Shown here in pieces: positions 53,396-63,109 of a stretch of 64,000 bases of DNA. The position numbers and the translations under genes were made by a program. The notes beneath the pieces were generated by a model. That model had not been told where the DNA came from. It made no database searches and saw only the letters and a list, made by a program, of their open reading frames with translations. Position 1 is the stretch's first letter; every line of letters begins with the position of its first letter. The DNA lies in the NCBI GenBank assembly GCA_021383565.1, contig CP079699.1:930001-994000 (forward strand), read 5' to 3'. The DNA comes from Levilactobacillus brevis (lineage in GTDB: Bacteria > Bacillota > Bacilli > Lactobacillales > Lactobacillaceae).

Positions 53396-53670
53396 TCATC
53401 ATCATCCTTTGCCGCCGCCATCTCTTCCGCGACGCCGTTAAAAGTTTCGTTGATTGCTGGCCGTTCTGATGCCACGACCCGTTTTACAAAGCGTAAATGA
53501 TTCAACTGATCCGTCAACGTGGGGACTTCCTCCTTGTTGACGTACAACACCACGTAACGCATTTTTTTAGAGACGTACATCACGGTGCCGTAGCGCTTCA
53601 GTTGGCGCGTTTGTTTCAAGCTATACGTATACACGATCAGACTCTGTCGTGGTTGGATTTCAAATGCCAT
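53392..53670 (-). CDS. YlbG family (DUF2129) protein
   Basis: A 92-residue protein: QSLIVYTYSLKQTRQLKRYG, then MYVSKKMRYVVLYVNKEEV. This is the DUF2129/YlbG fold. The role is unknown, though it is always next to rsmD (ylbH). The acidic end (AAAKDDDE) is strain-type variable. Confidence 0.92.
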   Translation of the reverse strand: MAFEIQPRQSLIVYTYSLKQTRQLKRYGTVMYVSKKMRYVVLYVNKEEVPTLTDQLNHLRFVKRVVASERPAINETFNGVAEEMAAAKDDDE

Positions 53671-53687
53671 CGCTAGAACCTCCTCAC

Positions 53688-54842
53688 TTAATGCGTTGCC
53701 CGGTAGCGTTTCTGCCGAGCACTAATATTCATCACGACCCCCATCACGAGGGCTAACGTCCAGGTACTGGACCCCCCGTAACTAATAAATGGGAACGTAA
53801 CCCCGGTAATCGGCAGCAAGCCCAGGACACCCCCCAGGTTAAAGAGGGTCTGGACCGTCAAGTAGGTCGCCGCGCCGTAACAAATCAAGGCGTGGTAACC
53901 CGAATGACTCCGAATGCCGACCAAGACCGTGCGAACAATGATCAAGAACAGCAGACTAATCACCGCTAGTGCCGTGATCAGACCCAGTTCCTCGGCCAGA
54001 ATCGCCATGATGAAGTCGGTGTTGGGCTCAGGCAAGTACCCAGTTTTCTGAATACTATTGCCCCAACCCACACCGAAGATGCCCCCGTTACTCAGGGCGT
54101 AATAGGAATTAACCAGCTGTTGACCGACCCCCTGCGAATGCTTGAAGGGGTCCACAAAGGCCACCACCCGCTGGAGTTGGTAAATATTCTTGGCAAAGCC
54201 CAACTCCGAAACCTTGATTGCCAGTGGAAAGATGAGGCCAATCACCACAAACAAAGCCAACAGGAAATAGGCAATCGCCCGCCGCCAGTTAAAGCCACTG
54301 GCCAGTAACATCACGAAGACAATGCTGGCATTAATGGCCGCCCCCCCTAAATCGGGTTGAATAAAGATTAGCCCAATCAGGACCGCACTAATCCCGACCG
54401 GCCGTAACATGACGGCCCACCATCCTTCAAGGGCAATGGCATCCTGTCGCCGGTCAATGATGTGCGCCAACCAGACGATCAGGTAAAATTTCACAAATTC
54501 CGCGGGTTGGATGCTAATTGGCCCCAATCGAATCCAGCCGGCCGCCCCATTAATGGTCTTCCCGATCACGATCAGGAACAGCAACGAACACACCGCCAGA
54601 ATGCTGGCATACTTGAGGACGCGCTTGTCGCGGAGTTTATTCAGATTCATCATTACCATAAAGGTATAGATGACCAATCCCAAAATCACAAACATCAGTT
54701 GCTTGACTAAATAACTACCAGGACTTCCCCCATTTTGAGCACCTATGTCGGCGCTGGCGGAGTACACCATGACAACCCCGAATAGGCTCAAAATGATGTA
54801 GGGTACAAACAGCCAGTAGTCTAAATATTTTAACTTTCGCAT
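53688..54842 (-). CDS. ftsW: Peptidoglycan glycosyltransferase FtsW
   Basis: A 384-residue SEDS-family polymerase with about ten transmembrane helices. The catalytic aspartate loop and the FPFISYGGSSTW signature near the end are present, as is KPAEFxK-like IQPAEFVKFY. It polymerises septal glycan with a class b PBP. The ATG at 54842 is chosen, but a TTG at 54860 (MERVNRMRKL) is also possible. Confidence 0.93.
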   Translation of the reverse strand: MRKLKYLDYWLFVPYIILSLFGVVMVYSASADIGAQNGGSPGSYLVKQLMFVILGLVIYTFMVMMNLNKLRDKRVLKYASILAVCSLLFLIVIGKTINGAAGWIRLGPISIQPAEFVKFYLIVWLAHIIDRRQDAIALEGWWAVMLRPVGISAVLIGLIFIQPDLGGAAINASIVFVMLLASGFNWRRAIAYFLLALFVVIGLIFPLAIKVSELGFAKNIYQLQRVVAFVDPFKHSQGVGQQLVNSYYALSNGGIFGVGWGNSIQKTGYLPEPNTDFIMAILAEELGLITALAVISLLFLIIVRTVLVGIRSHSGYHALICYGAATYLTVQTLFNLGGVLGLLPITGVTFPFISYGGSSTWTLALVMGVVMNISARQKRYRATH

Positions 54843-54995
54843 ACGGTTTACTCGCTCCAAGTCTACCGTCCGTAAACGGTAATCGAATGTTTATATTATA
54901 GCATAGCTTCCGCTTAAGCAAATGATAAACTGGGATTCTCGCTTCTACCGTTTCTCCGCCCGAACCATCACGCCAACAGCCACCTGGTGACACCA

Positions 54996-55038
54996 AAAAC
55001 CGGCCATTCTCGCAGTTACCCACGAAAATGACCGGTTC
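54996..55038 (-). terminator. typA terminator
   Basis: AACCGG(T)CATT and AATGGCCGGTT arms, followed by TTTGG on the minus strand. Confidence 0.78.
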
Positions 55039-55061
55039 AGATTTAAATTAAATTTTAGAAA

Positions 55062-56906
55062 TTACTTCCGTGCAGCGGTCTTCCGCTTCTTGGCAGCCTT
55101 TTCCCGTTCGCTGGTGTTCAGAATTTGCTTCCGCAGACGAACGTGTTCTGGGGTGATTTCACAGTATTCATCTTCGTTGATGAATTCCAGTGATTCTTCC
55201 AGAGACATCTTCAATGGCGTCTTAACCTTGGCAATATCTTCAGAACCGGCGGCCCGGACGTTGGTTTGGTTCCGGCCACGCGTGATGTTAACGGAGATAT
55301 CGTTATCTCGGCTGTTTTGGCCAATGATCATCCCTTCGTACACTTCAGTCCCAGCTTCAGTGAAGATGGTCCCACGGTCTTGAACGGCCATGATGGCGTA
55401 CGTCGTTACCTTACCAGAGTTGATGGAAACCAGAGTCCCGTTGTGACGACCAGGGTTCCAGTTCTTGATAACTGGCAGGTACTTGGAGAAGGTATGGTTC
55501 ATGATCCCGTAACCACGCGTTAAGGATAAGAATTCGGTTGAGTAACCGATTAATCCACGTGATGGGGCCAAGAAGGTCAAACGAGTTTGACCGTTACCAA
55601 CGGCTTCCATGTTCTTCATTTCACCCTTACGTTGTGACAAGGTATCAATGATTGAACCGGTGTATTCGTCAGGCGTGTCGATTTGAACGGATTCAAATGG
55701 TTCGCAACGCACGTTATCAATTGTTCTGTAGATAACTTCTGGACGAGAAGCTTGTAATTCGTAGCCTTCACGACGCATCGTTTCGATCAAGATGGACAAG
55801 TGAAGTTCACCACGACCGGAAACAATCCAGGCACCAGGGTTATCGGTGTCGTCAACTCGTAAGGAAACGTCGGTATGGAGTTCACGCTTCAAGCGTTCTT
55901 CCAATTGACGAGACGTCACGAACTTCCCTTCGCGACCGGCAAATGGTGAGTCGTTGGTCCGGAAAGTCATTTGCAGCGTTGGTTCGTCAATCCGTAAGAT
56001 TGGAAGTGGTTCCAACGTGTCAGGTGCAACCACCGTTTCACCAACGTTGATTTCATCCATCCCGGAAACGGCAATCAAGTCACCCGCTTGGGCTTCCTTG
56101 ATTTCCAAACGCTTCAGACCGAAGTAACCAAATAACTTGGTCACCCGGAAGTTTTGCTTGGAGCCGTCCAACTTCATAACGGTAACGCTATCGCCGACTT
56201 TAACCTTCCCACGGAAGATCCGGCCAATCCCGATCCGACCCACGAAGTCGTTGTAGTCCAACATGGCAACTTGGAACTGTAAAGGTTCGTCCGTATTGTC
56301 GATTGGCGCTGGGATGTGCTTAACGATGGTGTCAAAGACTGGCTTCATCGTGTGTTCTTGCGTGTCCAATTCTGGATCGTAGCTAGACGTCCCGTTCATT
56401 GCTGAGGCGTAAACCACTGGGAAGTCCAATTGGTCTTCGTCAGCACCTAATTCGATGAAGAGGTCTAAGACTTCATCAACGACTTCGGAAGGACGAGCGC
56501 CTTCACGGTCAACCTTGTTGATAACCACGATTGGGGTTAAGTGTTGGTCCAAAGCCTTCTTCAAAACGAAGCGGGTTTGGGGCATCGTGCCTTCGTAAGC
56601 ATCGACAACGAGCAAAACGCCGTCGACCATGCGCATGATCCGTTCAACTTCACCACCGAAATCAGCATGTCCTGGGGTATCCAAGATGTTGATTTGCTTG
56701 TCGCCGTAACGCACAGCAGTGTTCTTGGACAGGATCGTAATTCCCCGTTCCTTTTCGATGGCGTTAGTATCCATGGCGCGGTCGCCAATGGACGTGTGTT
56801 CGTCTAACGTATCGGATTGTTTAAGCATTTCGTTAACCAGGGTCGTTTTCCCGTGGTCAACGTGGGCAATGATGGCAATGTTACGGATATCATCTCTGAA
56901 TTTCAA
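55062..56906 (-). CDS. typA: Ribosome-associated GTPase TypA/BipA
   Basis: A 614-residue translational GTPase. The G domain has [22 protein letters not shown] and NKVD. It is followed by EF-G-like domains and the BipA-specific C-terminal domain ([17 protein letters not shown]). It aids ribosome assembly at low temperature. The TTG start 8 bp after AAGGAAG matches the family N-terminus ([11 protein letters not shown]). Confidence 0.96.
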   Translation of the reverse strand: MKFRDDIRNIAIIAHVDHGKTTLVNEMLKQSDTLDEHTSIGDRAMDTNAIEKERGITILSKNTAVRYGDKQINILDTPGHADFGGEVERIMRMVDGVLLVVDAYEGTMPQTRFVLKKALDQHLTPIVVINKVDREGARPSEVVDEVLDLFIELGADEDQLDFPVVYASAMNGTSSYDPELDTQEHTMKPVFDTIVKHIPAPIDNTDEPLQFQVAMLDYNDFVGRIGIGRIFRGKVKVGDSVTVMKLDGSKQNFRVTKLFGYFGLKRLEIKEAQAGDLIAVSGMDEINVGETVVAPDTLEPLPILRIDEPTLQMTFRTNDSPFAGREGKFVTSRQLEERLKRELHTDVSLRVDDTDNPGAWIVSGRGELHLSILIETMRREGYELQASRPEVIYRTIDNVRCEPFESVQIDTPDEYTGSIIDTLSQRKGEMKNMEAVGNGQTRLTFLAPSRGLIGYSTEFLSLTRGYGIMNHTFSKYLPVIKNWNPGRHNGTLVSINSGKVTTYAIMAVQDRGTIFTEAGTEVYEGMIIGQNSRDNDISVNITRGRNQTNVRAAGSEDIAKVKTPLKMSLEESLEFINEDEYCEITPEHVRLRKQILNTSEREKAAKKRKTAARK

Positions 56907-56978
56907 GTGTATTTCTTCCTTTCGTGCTTGTTGAATTAGATGGATCACGGCATGCTTACGTCGTCAGTAAGTACGCTT

Positions 56979-57007
56979 ATTGTAGCGTGATTGATTAATA
57001 AAGTCCA
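56979..57007 (-). promoter_or_regulatory. typA promoter
   Basis: TGGACT, a 17-bp spacer and TACAAT on the minus strand, about 75 bp before the start. Confidence 0.6.
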
Positions 57008-57031
57008 TCTGTACCGACCGGCCGCATAAAA

Positions 57032-57052
57032 AAACTGTGACCGTGTCACAGT
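57032..57052 (-). terminator. Terminator fused to the end of the IMPase gene
   Basis: ACTGTGAC-ACG-GTCACAGT is an 8-bp perfect stem followed by TTTTTT on the minus strand. The TGA stop codon (57046-57048) lies inside the first arm. Confidence 0.85.
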
Positions 57053-57837
57053 GAGACGTCATCTTCTTCAATTTGGAGAATATCACGTTGCGCTTTTTCC
57101 GTCGCTACTAGTACAAGGTTAGATGATAGCATATTGAGCGGCTGGCCGTCAATGGTTGAGACCCGAACACCCAAAAAGTTTAGCATAACTTGACCGGCCG
57201 CAATGTCCCACGGCTTCAGATAGGAAATGTATCCGAGCGTCTTCCCCAGAAGAACGTTAATCATTTCAATGCCGGCACTCCCGTAAATTCGCATCCCTGC
57301 GCTATCGTGCACAATCTTCTGCATGTGCGCGACGTCATGGACCACGAGCGGAGCACTGGCGCCAATCAGGCCATCGGCTAAGGCAATGTTCGCCGGTGCA
57401 CTGAGCTGTTGATCGTTGGCCCAGACCCCATCAACGGCGGGACCACCGGCGTACAAGACGTCATTCATCACGTCATAGATGAAGCCCAATTGCCCGACGC
57501 CATCTTGGTAGATCCCAATCATCATGGCGAAGTTGTCGTGTTGCTTCACAAAGTTCATGGTCCCATCGATCGGGTCCACAATCCAGACACGCCCGTCCAG
57601 ACTGGTCAGCTGATCACCAAAGCCTTCTTCTCCTAAAACCTTGGCCGTGGGATCTAAATGCCGAATACCTTCAATCAAAAATTGTTCGTTACTCTTGTCA
57701 ATGTTGGTCACTAAATCCTTCCGACTGGTCTTTTCACTGACCGTCATCGGACCGGCCATCTTCGCAATGACCTGCCGCCGCCCTTCTCGTAAGAGTGCCG
57801 AAACATCCCGTGCTACCTGTTGCCAATCTTCTGCCAT
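57046..57837 (-). CDS. Inositol monophosphatase family protein (YktC-like)
   Basis: A 263-residue lithium-sensitive-type phosphatase. The metal motifs are LGEEGFGDQ, VDPIDGTMNFV and KPWDIAAGQ. Members hydrolyse inositol phosphates, NADP or PAP-related substrates. The substrate here is open. It follows the UPF0223 gene by 5 bp, the same order as yktA and yktC in Bacillus. Confidence 0.92.
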   Translation of the reverse strand: MAEDWQQVARDVSALLREGRRQVIAKMAGPMTVSEKTSRKDLVTNIDKSNEQFLIEGIRHLDPTAKVLGEEGFGDQLTSLDGRVWIVDPIDGTMNFVKQHDNFAMMIGIYQDGVGQLGFIYDVMNDVLYAGGPAVDGVWANDQQLSAPANIALADGLIGASAPLVVHDVAHMQKIVHDSAGMRIYGSAGIEMINVLLGKTLGYISYLKPWDIAAGQVMLNFLGVRVSTIDGQPLNMLSSNLVLVATEKAQRDILQIEEDDVSL

Positions 57838-57842
57838 AACGC

Positions 57843-58139
57843 TTAACGCGCCCCTTTCATCTTAATCCGGCCACCCTGTTCGCGGGCCTGCTTAACCGTC
57901 CGATAAATGCTGTAGCCGGAAGCCTGTTCAAATTCCCGTCCCAACTGCTTTTCTTCGAACTTTTGCGGAACAACCTGCTGAAAACCCCGGTAAGCTGCCA
58001 GCAAAACATCTGCGGGCACCCCCTGATTCAGCTCATAGGCATCCTCCACGCGCTGATACAGCGTGGTTACCGCGACAATGTCTGCGGTCGACCAGTCGGC
58101 CTGCAATGGATATTCATAGTTACTTGATGATTGTGTCAC
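57843..58139 (-). CDS. UPF0223 family protein (YktA-like)
   Basis: A 98-residue protein with YEYPLQADWSTADIVAVTTLY, FQQVVPQKFEEKQLGREFE and GYSIYRTVKQARE, the UPF0223 signatures. The helical fold is known but the function is not. Tightly spaced between the LDH-like and IMPase genes. Confidence 0.92.
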   Translation of the reverse strand: MTQSSSNYEYPLQADWSTADIVAVTTLYQRVEDAYELNQGVPADVLLAAYRGFQQVVPQKFEEKQLGREFEQASGYSIYRTVKQAREQGGRIKMKGAR

Positions 58140-58142
58140 GCG

Positions 58143-59048
58143 TTATTTCCCCTCCGTTTGTTGTGCTTCTATCGTGGCAATCTGCTCACGAATCGCCGCA
58201 ATCTGGGCGGCGTAGTCCTGTTGCTCGTCTTCAGATAAGACCAGATTGGTTAAATGCCGAATGCCCTTGGCTCCCACCAGTACCGGTGAGGCAGCCGCAA
58301 AGGCCGGCTCTTCCTCATGAATGTTGGTCACTGCCGCAATAACCGGCTGATCGGACAAGGTGGCCTGTAGCAAGCGAATAATCGCCAAGTCACGCAAGGT
58401 CCCCTGCTGTTCGGCGGCTTCACGCGTCAACCACGTGCTCATCTTGCCCAAGTCATCGGCATCAAAATCGGCATCCGCATTGGCTAAGTACATAAGTAAG
58501 GGGGCGGGACCCACGTAAGTTCGGCTCCAAGCCACAATCGGCGTCTGTGCCGTTCCGACCACCGTCGCCTGAATCACGGCAGCCCCGACCCCCAGTCGTT
58601 CGGCCAGTCGATAGGTCAACAGCCGCGTCAAGGGGTAGGTTCCTAGCCCCCAGATTTGACTGGCGGGCAATCCCGAGAATTTCCACGCAAAGTAGGTCAA
58701 AATCTCGTCCTGCTTCCCGGAAAAGATCAGCTGACCGTTGAAGCCATTCTCCACAATGCGCTTCATCAGTAGGCGCAACTCCGCCACCATGTTGGCGACC
58801 GGTGTCTCCACCGTTTCGCGGTCGAGAACCATCAGCCAGGTCGCCTGACCATAGTCAGCGGCGGTCCCAACTCGGATCGTCAGCCGCGGGCACAAGGCAC
58901 TCGCGACGACCAAGGGTTGATAGCGTGGCGTATCGTCCGTGGTGTTGGGCATCACCACACAATCTAGCGGTAAATCCGTCACCAGTAGCTGGTGCAACAG
59001 CTGACTGGCCTGATCAAAATTTCCCTGAATCAATAACGTTGGTTTCAT
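58143..59048 (-). CDS. Lactate/malate dehydrogenase-fold protein, probably non-catalytic
   Basis: A 301-residue protein. It starts at ATG (MKPTLLIQGNFDQAS) after AAGGAGGG. Position by position it follows L-LDH and L-2-hydroxyisocaproate dehydrogenases, but the first glycine motif has become IQGNFDQAS. The catalytic GEHGD stretch reads VVGTAQTP, without the histidine. The arginine region survives as PLTRLLTYRLAERLGV. It therefore looks like a pseudoenzyme with a binding or regulatory role. First gene of this short operon. Confidence 0.75.
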   Translation of the reverse strand: MKPTLLIQGNFDQASQLLHQLLVTDLPLDCVVMPNTTDDTPRYQPLVVASALCPRLTIRVGTAADYGQATWLMVLDRETVETPVANMVAELRLLMKRIVENGFNGQLIFSGKQDEILTYFAWKFSGLPASQIWGLGTYPLTRLLTYRLAERLGVGAAVIQATVVGTAQTPIVAWSRTYVGPAPLLMYLANADADFDADDLGKMSTWLTREAAEQQGTLRDLAIIRLLQATLSDQPVIAAVTNIHEEEPAFAAASPVLVGAKGIRHLTNLVLSEDEQQDYAAQIAAIREQIATIEAQQTEGK

Positions 59049-59248
59049 GGGTGACCCTCCTTGTACCAAAAACGATAGGTAGCTGACCGTGACCGCTGAA
59101 TTCGGGTTGCAGGCGATCTGGCCGCTGGTTTAAGGCCGCAACCTCCCCATATTAGAGGCGGCTCCGGCTAACTGCCGTCAAAAATAACCACATAATCCCA
59201 TTATAAGTGAACCCCGCCGGATAGCAAGCTAGAACTCCCGCTCCCACG

Positions 59249-59284
59249 AAAAAAGGCGCCTCCACAATGGGAGTCGCCTTTCTT
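59249..59284 (-). terminator. pdh operon terminator
   Basis: AAAGGCGACTCC and GGAGGCGCCTTTTTT arms on the minus strand, with a T run. One bulged base. It lies about 30 bp after the pdhD stop. Confidence 0.85.
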
Positions 59285-59312
59285 CGTAACCATAGAGTTG
59301 TCACAAGTCGCT

Positions 59313-60740
59313 TTAGACGTGGGTTGGGAACCCTAAAGCAATGTCCGCAGTTTCTTGGATTGGTTCGTTTAACGTTGGATGTGGGTGAATCGTCAACGCC
59401 ACATCCTCGACGTTCAAACCGCCATTCACGATTAAGGATAATTCACCCGTCATCGTGCTGACTTCGGGACCAACCGCTTGGGCACCGACAATGTTCTTGT
59501 TGTCATCATCGGTGTAGACGAAGCGAACGAAGCCTTCAGGTGCGTCCAGAGAAACGGCCCGAGCATTCCCAGCGAATGGGAACTTCGCGGTCTTCACCTT
59601 GATACCCTTGTCCTTGGCTTCGGCTTGGGTGTAGCCCACCGTCGCCAATTCAGGGTCGGCGAAACATACGGCCGGCACACTCAGCCAGTCGTTGGCCGTC
59701 TTCTTACCGGCAATAGCGCCAGCAGCCGTCTTGGCTTCGGCAAAGGCCTTGTGAGCCAATGCGGCGCCAGGAACAACGTCCCCAACGGCCCAGATGTGTT
59801 CTGAAGCCGTCCGACCTTGGTTGTCGACTTCGATCTGACCGTGATCGTTTAACTTAACCTTGGTGTATTCCAAGCCCAAGTCATCCGTGTTCGGCTTCCG
59901 GCCAACCGTCACCATGCAGTAGTCTGCCTTGATCGTGGTTTCCTTGCCATCAACAGAGTAGGTCACGTCGACACTGTTGTCGTCTTGCTTTGAGCTCTTG
60001 GCCATAGCGCTGGTAATCACATCAACGCCCTTCTTCTTCAAGTTCTTCAGGACAACGGAGACCATATCCTTTTCAAAGTTAGGCAGGATGGATGGTGTTC
60101 CTTCAATGATGGTGACGTGAGCACCCAGACTAGCGTATGCGCCCGCTAATTCGGTCCCGACGTAACCGCCACCGATGACGACGAATTCTTTGGGAATCTC
60201 TGGCAAGTTGAGCCCACCGGTCGAGTCAATGACCCGGCCTTCAAACTTGAATCCAGGGATTTCGATTGGGTGACTCCCCGTCGAAATAATAATATTATTG
60301 TATTCGAAGGTTTGGCCCGTATCCGTCGACATAAATTGCTTCTCACCAGTTGGCATCACCCGCAGTTGGGTATCGCTCAAGAAGACCGCTTCACCATTGA
60401 CCACGTCAACGTGATGCTTCTTCATCAGCATCTTAACCCCACTGGTCATCCGGTCGACAACCTTCTTTTGCTTCCAGTCTTGGGTTTTCTTGAAGTCGAT
60501 CTCAGCCGAACTCGTCGAAATCCCGTAAGTGGAACCATCCTTGGCTTGTTCTAACCGATGACCCGCTTGGATCAGCGCTTTGGAAGGCACACAACCAACG
60601 TTCAGGCAGACACCGCCCAGCGTATCGGATTTTTCAACCAAAGTTACCTTTTGGCCTAATTCAGAAGCCCGAATTGCGGCAACGTAGCCACCGGGGCCGG
60701 CACCAATGATGACGGTATCCTTTTTTTCAACATCTGCCAT
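59313..60740 (-). CDS. pdhD: Dihydrolipoyl dehydrogenase (E3)
   Basis: A 475-residue flavoprotein disulfide reductase. The FAD site is IIGAGPGGYVAAIRA and the redox disulfide is in GGVCLNVGCVPSK. The NAD site is VVIGGGYVGTELAG. The catalytic histidine and glutamate are in IHPHPTLNEPIQE. It reoxidises the lipoyl arm of E2. Last gene of the pdhABCD operon. Confidence 0.97.
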   Translation of the reverse strand: MADVEKKDTVIIGAGPGGYVAAIRASELGQKVTLVEKSDTLGGVCLNVGCVPSKALIQAGHRLEQAKDGSTYGISTSSAEIDFKKTQDWKQKKVVDRMTSGVKMLMKKHHVDVVNGEAVFLSDTQLRVMPTGEKQFMSTDTGQTFEYNNIIISTGSHPIEIPGFKFEGRVIDSTGGLNLPEIPKEFVVIGGGYVGTELAGAYASLGAHVTIIEGTPSILPNFEKDMVSVVLKNLKKKGVDVITSAMAKSSKQDDNSVDVTYSVDGKETTIKADYCMVTVGRKPNTDDLGLEYTKVKLNDHGQIEVDNQGRTASEHIWAVGDVVPGAALAHKAFAEAKTAAGAIAGKKTANDWLSVPAVCFADPELATVGYTQAEAKDKGIKVKTAKFPFAGNARAVSLDAPEGFVRFVYTDDDNKNIVGAQAVGPEVSTMTGELSLIVNGGLNVEDVALTIHPHPTLNEPIQETADIALGFPTHV

Positions 60741-60747
60741 ATTTCTG

Positions 60748-62049
60748 TCATCCTTCCATTAAGAGCATTTCTGGATCATGAAGCAATGCTTTCATTTCGT
60801 TTAAGATATTTTGAGCTAAGGCCCCGTCGATCAAACGGTGATCGTAACTCATGGAGAGCTTCAGCATCCGGCCAACCACGATGTCGCCATCTTCGTTGAC
60901 GTAAGGTGCCTTTTCAATCCGGCCAACCCCCAGAATAGCGACTTCAGGTTGGTTAATAACTGGCGTGAACCAGCCGCCACCGATAGATCCAACGTTACTG
61001 ATGGTAATGGAACCACCGGCCATGGATGCTGGTGACAACTTGTTATCGTAAGCAGCTTGGGTGTTTTCACTAATTTCCTTAGCGATTTCAAACATACCCT
61101 TGGAATCCGCGTTCTTGATGTTTGGCACATACAGACCGTGGTCCGTGTTGGTGGCAATCCCAATGTTGTAGTAGTGCTTCGTCACAATCTCTTGGGTGGT
61201 GTCGTCAATGGAGGCGTTCAGTTCTGGGAAGTCCTTCATGACGGCGACTAAAGCCTTAACGATGTATGGTAAGAAGGTCAAATGAATGCCCTTGTCGGCA
61301 GCGGCTTGCTTGTACTTCTTCCGGTTAGCCATCAAAGCTGAAACTTCAACTTCGTCAAATGAAGTAACATGTGGCGCAATGTCCTTGGAAGTCCGCATAC
61401 TCTTGGCGATAATCTTCCGCATAGGCGACATTGGTTCCCGAGTTTCCAGTTCTGGCCGATCCGCGTTCCAAGGCTTGATTGCCTGACCCGTTGCCTTGGC
61501 AGCAGCTGGAGCGGCTGGCGCAGCCTTTTCAGCAGCTGGGGCAGCAGCACCGTTAAAGTTGTCGATATCAGCCTTCAAGACTTGACCGTGGTTCCCGGTT
61601 GGGGCAACCTGCGTGATGTCAACACCCTTATCGCGAGCATATTGCCGAACAGATGGCATCGCCATGACCAGCTTATTTGGATCAGCGGCAGCCGGTACCC
61701 CGGTTGGCGCAGCAGCTGGTGCAGGTGCTGCGGCGGCTGGTTCTTCAGCTGGTGCAGTCTCTTCAGCTGGAGCTTCGTCGCCACCCTTGCCTAAGTCAGG
61801 TGGTGTATCCGAACCATCGTCAATCACAATCAGTGGATCACCGATTTCAACGGTATCCCCCTCTTGTGCGACAATCTTTGAAATCGTACCATCAACGGGT
61901 GATGGTAATTCCGAAACAGACTTATCGTTTTGGATTTCGACTAACGTGTCGTCTTCCTTAACGGCGTCTCCTTCTTTAACAAGCCATGAAGAAATTTCAC
62001 CTTCAGCCATTCCTTCACCAAGCTCAGGGAGTTTGAACGTATAAGCCAT
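60748..62049 (-). CDS. pdhC: Dihydrolipoamide acetyltransferase (E2)
   Basis: A 433-residue E2. One lipoyl domain has the lipoyl-lysine in [15 protein letters not shown]. An acidic-Ala/Pro linker follows, then a peripheral-subunit-binding domain ([15 protein letters not shown]). The acetyltransferase core ends with the catalytic [10 protein letters not shown]. It forms the core of the pyruvate dehydrogenase complex. Confidence 0.97.
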   Translation of the reverse strand: MAYTFKLPELGEGMAEGEISSWLVKEGDAVKEDDTLVEIQNDKSVSELPSPVDGTISKIVAQEGDTVEIGDPLIVIDDGSDTPPDLGKGGDEAPAEETAPAEEPAAAAPAPAAAPTGVPAAADPNKLVMAMPSVRQYARDKGVDITQVAPTGNHGQVLKADIDNFNGAAAPAAEKAAPAAPAAAKATGQAIKPWNADRPELETREPMSPMRKIIAKSMRTSKDIAPHVTSFDEVEVSALMANRKKYKQAAADKGIHLTFLPYIVKALVAVMKDFPELNASIDDTTQEIVTKHYYNIGIATNTDHGLYVPNIKNADSKGMFEIAKEISENTQAAYDNKLSPASMAGGSITISNVGSIGGGWFTPVINQPEVAILGVGRIEKAPYVNEDGDIVVGRMLKLSMSYDHRLIDGALAQNILNEMKALLHDPEMLLMEG

Positions 62050-62129
62050 GGGAAAACTTCCTTTCTTTCATTTAATGCAGGATGTTCCCACATCGAGTTT
62101 TATCATTTTATTAATAGAGCGGTTACATT

Positions 62130-63107
62130 TTAATAGTTAACGATTTCACGGACCTTGGCTTCAACGTCATCGGCATTTGGAATCCAATCGTTTTCAGCTT
62201 GGGCAAATGGGTAAACGCTATCTGGCGCAGCTACCCGACCAATTGGCGCATCCAAGGACATGATCTTTTCTTCGGCAATGTCGGAGGCCACAACGGCACC
62301 AACACCGGCCATCCGTTGTGCTTCTTGAACGACAACAACCTTGTGCGTCTTGTCGATGGAAGCGAAGATGGTGTCCGTGTCAATTGGTGACAGTGAACGC
62401 AGGTCAATGACTTCGGCTGAGATGTTGTCCTTAGCCAAGGCATCGGCAGCGGTCAGAGATTCGTTAACTTCTGCACTGTAAGCCACGATGGTCACATCCG
62501 TACCTTCGCGAACCACTTTAGCGGAATCTAGCGGAACCGTGTACTTTTCATCTGGCACTTCATCCTTCATTGACCGGTAAAGCTTCAAGTTTTCCATGAA
62601 CAGAACGGGATCGTCACTCTCCACAGCGGAGATGATTAAGCCCTTCGCATCGTATGGATTGGCTGGGGTTACAACCCGCAGACCAGGGGTACTGGTGAAG
62701 TAGTTTTCCAAGTTATCGGCGTGCATTTCGGCGGTATGCGTCCCCCCACCAAATGGTGTCCGAACAGTAACTGGGAAGTTCTTCTGGCCACCGAACCGGT
62801 AGTGGTCACGCGCTAATTGGCCAACAATCCCATCCATGGCTTCGAACGTGAATCCCATGAATTGGATTTCTGGAATTGGCCGCCAACCGGTCAGTGACAA
62901 CCCGATGGCTAACCCTAAAATCCCGGATTCGGCCAATGGGGTATCGAAGACCCGGTCTTCACCATATTTGTCTTGCAGACCAACCGTGGTCCGGAAGACA
63001 CCACCGTTTTTACCAACATCTTCACCGAAGATCAAAGTCTTGGGATCGTCGTTTAAGACTTGATCCAGACCAGAAGTGATCGCTTTAATATACGTCATTT
63101 TAGCCAT
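62130..63107 (-). CDS. pdhB: Pyruvate dehydrogenase E1 component, beta subunit
   Basis: A 325-residue TPP-dependent E1 beta: MTYIKAITSGLDQVLNDDP, the GEDVGKNGGVFRTT segment and the FPVTVRTPFGGG loop. It completes the E1 active site with pdhA. The start is 2 bp past the pdhA stop. The 80 bp before pdhC holds nothing else. Confidence 0.97.
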   Translation of the reverse strand: MAKMTYIKAITSGLDQVLNDDPKTLIFGEDVGKNGGVFRTTVGLQDKYGEDRVFDTPLAESGILGLAIGLSLTGWRPIPEIQFMGFTFEAMDGIVGQLARDHYRFGGQKNFPVTVRTPFGGGTHTAEMHADNLENYFTSTPGLRVVTPANPYDAKGLIISAVESDDPVLFMENLKLYRSMKDEVPDEKYTVPLDSAKVVREGTDVTIVAYSAEVNESLTAADALAKDNISAEVIDLRSLSPIDTDTIFASIDKTHKVVVVQEAQRMAGVGAVVASDIAEEKIMSLDAPIGRVAAPDSVYPFAQAENDWIPNADDVEAKVREIVNY

Positions 63108-63109
63108 GA

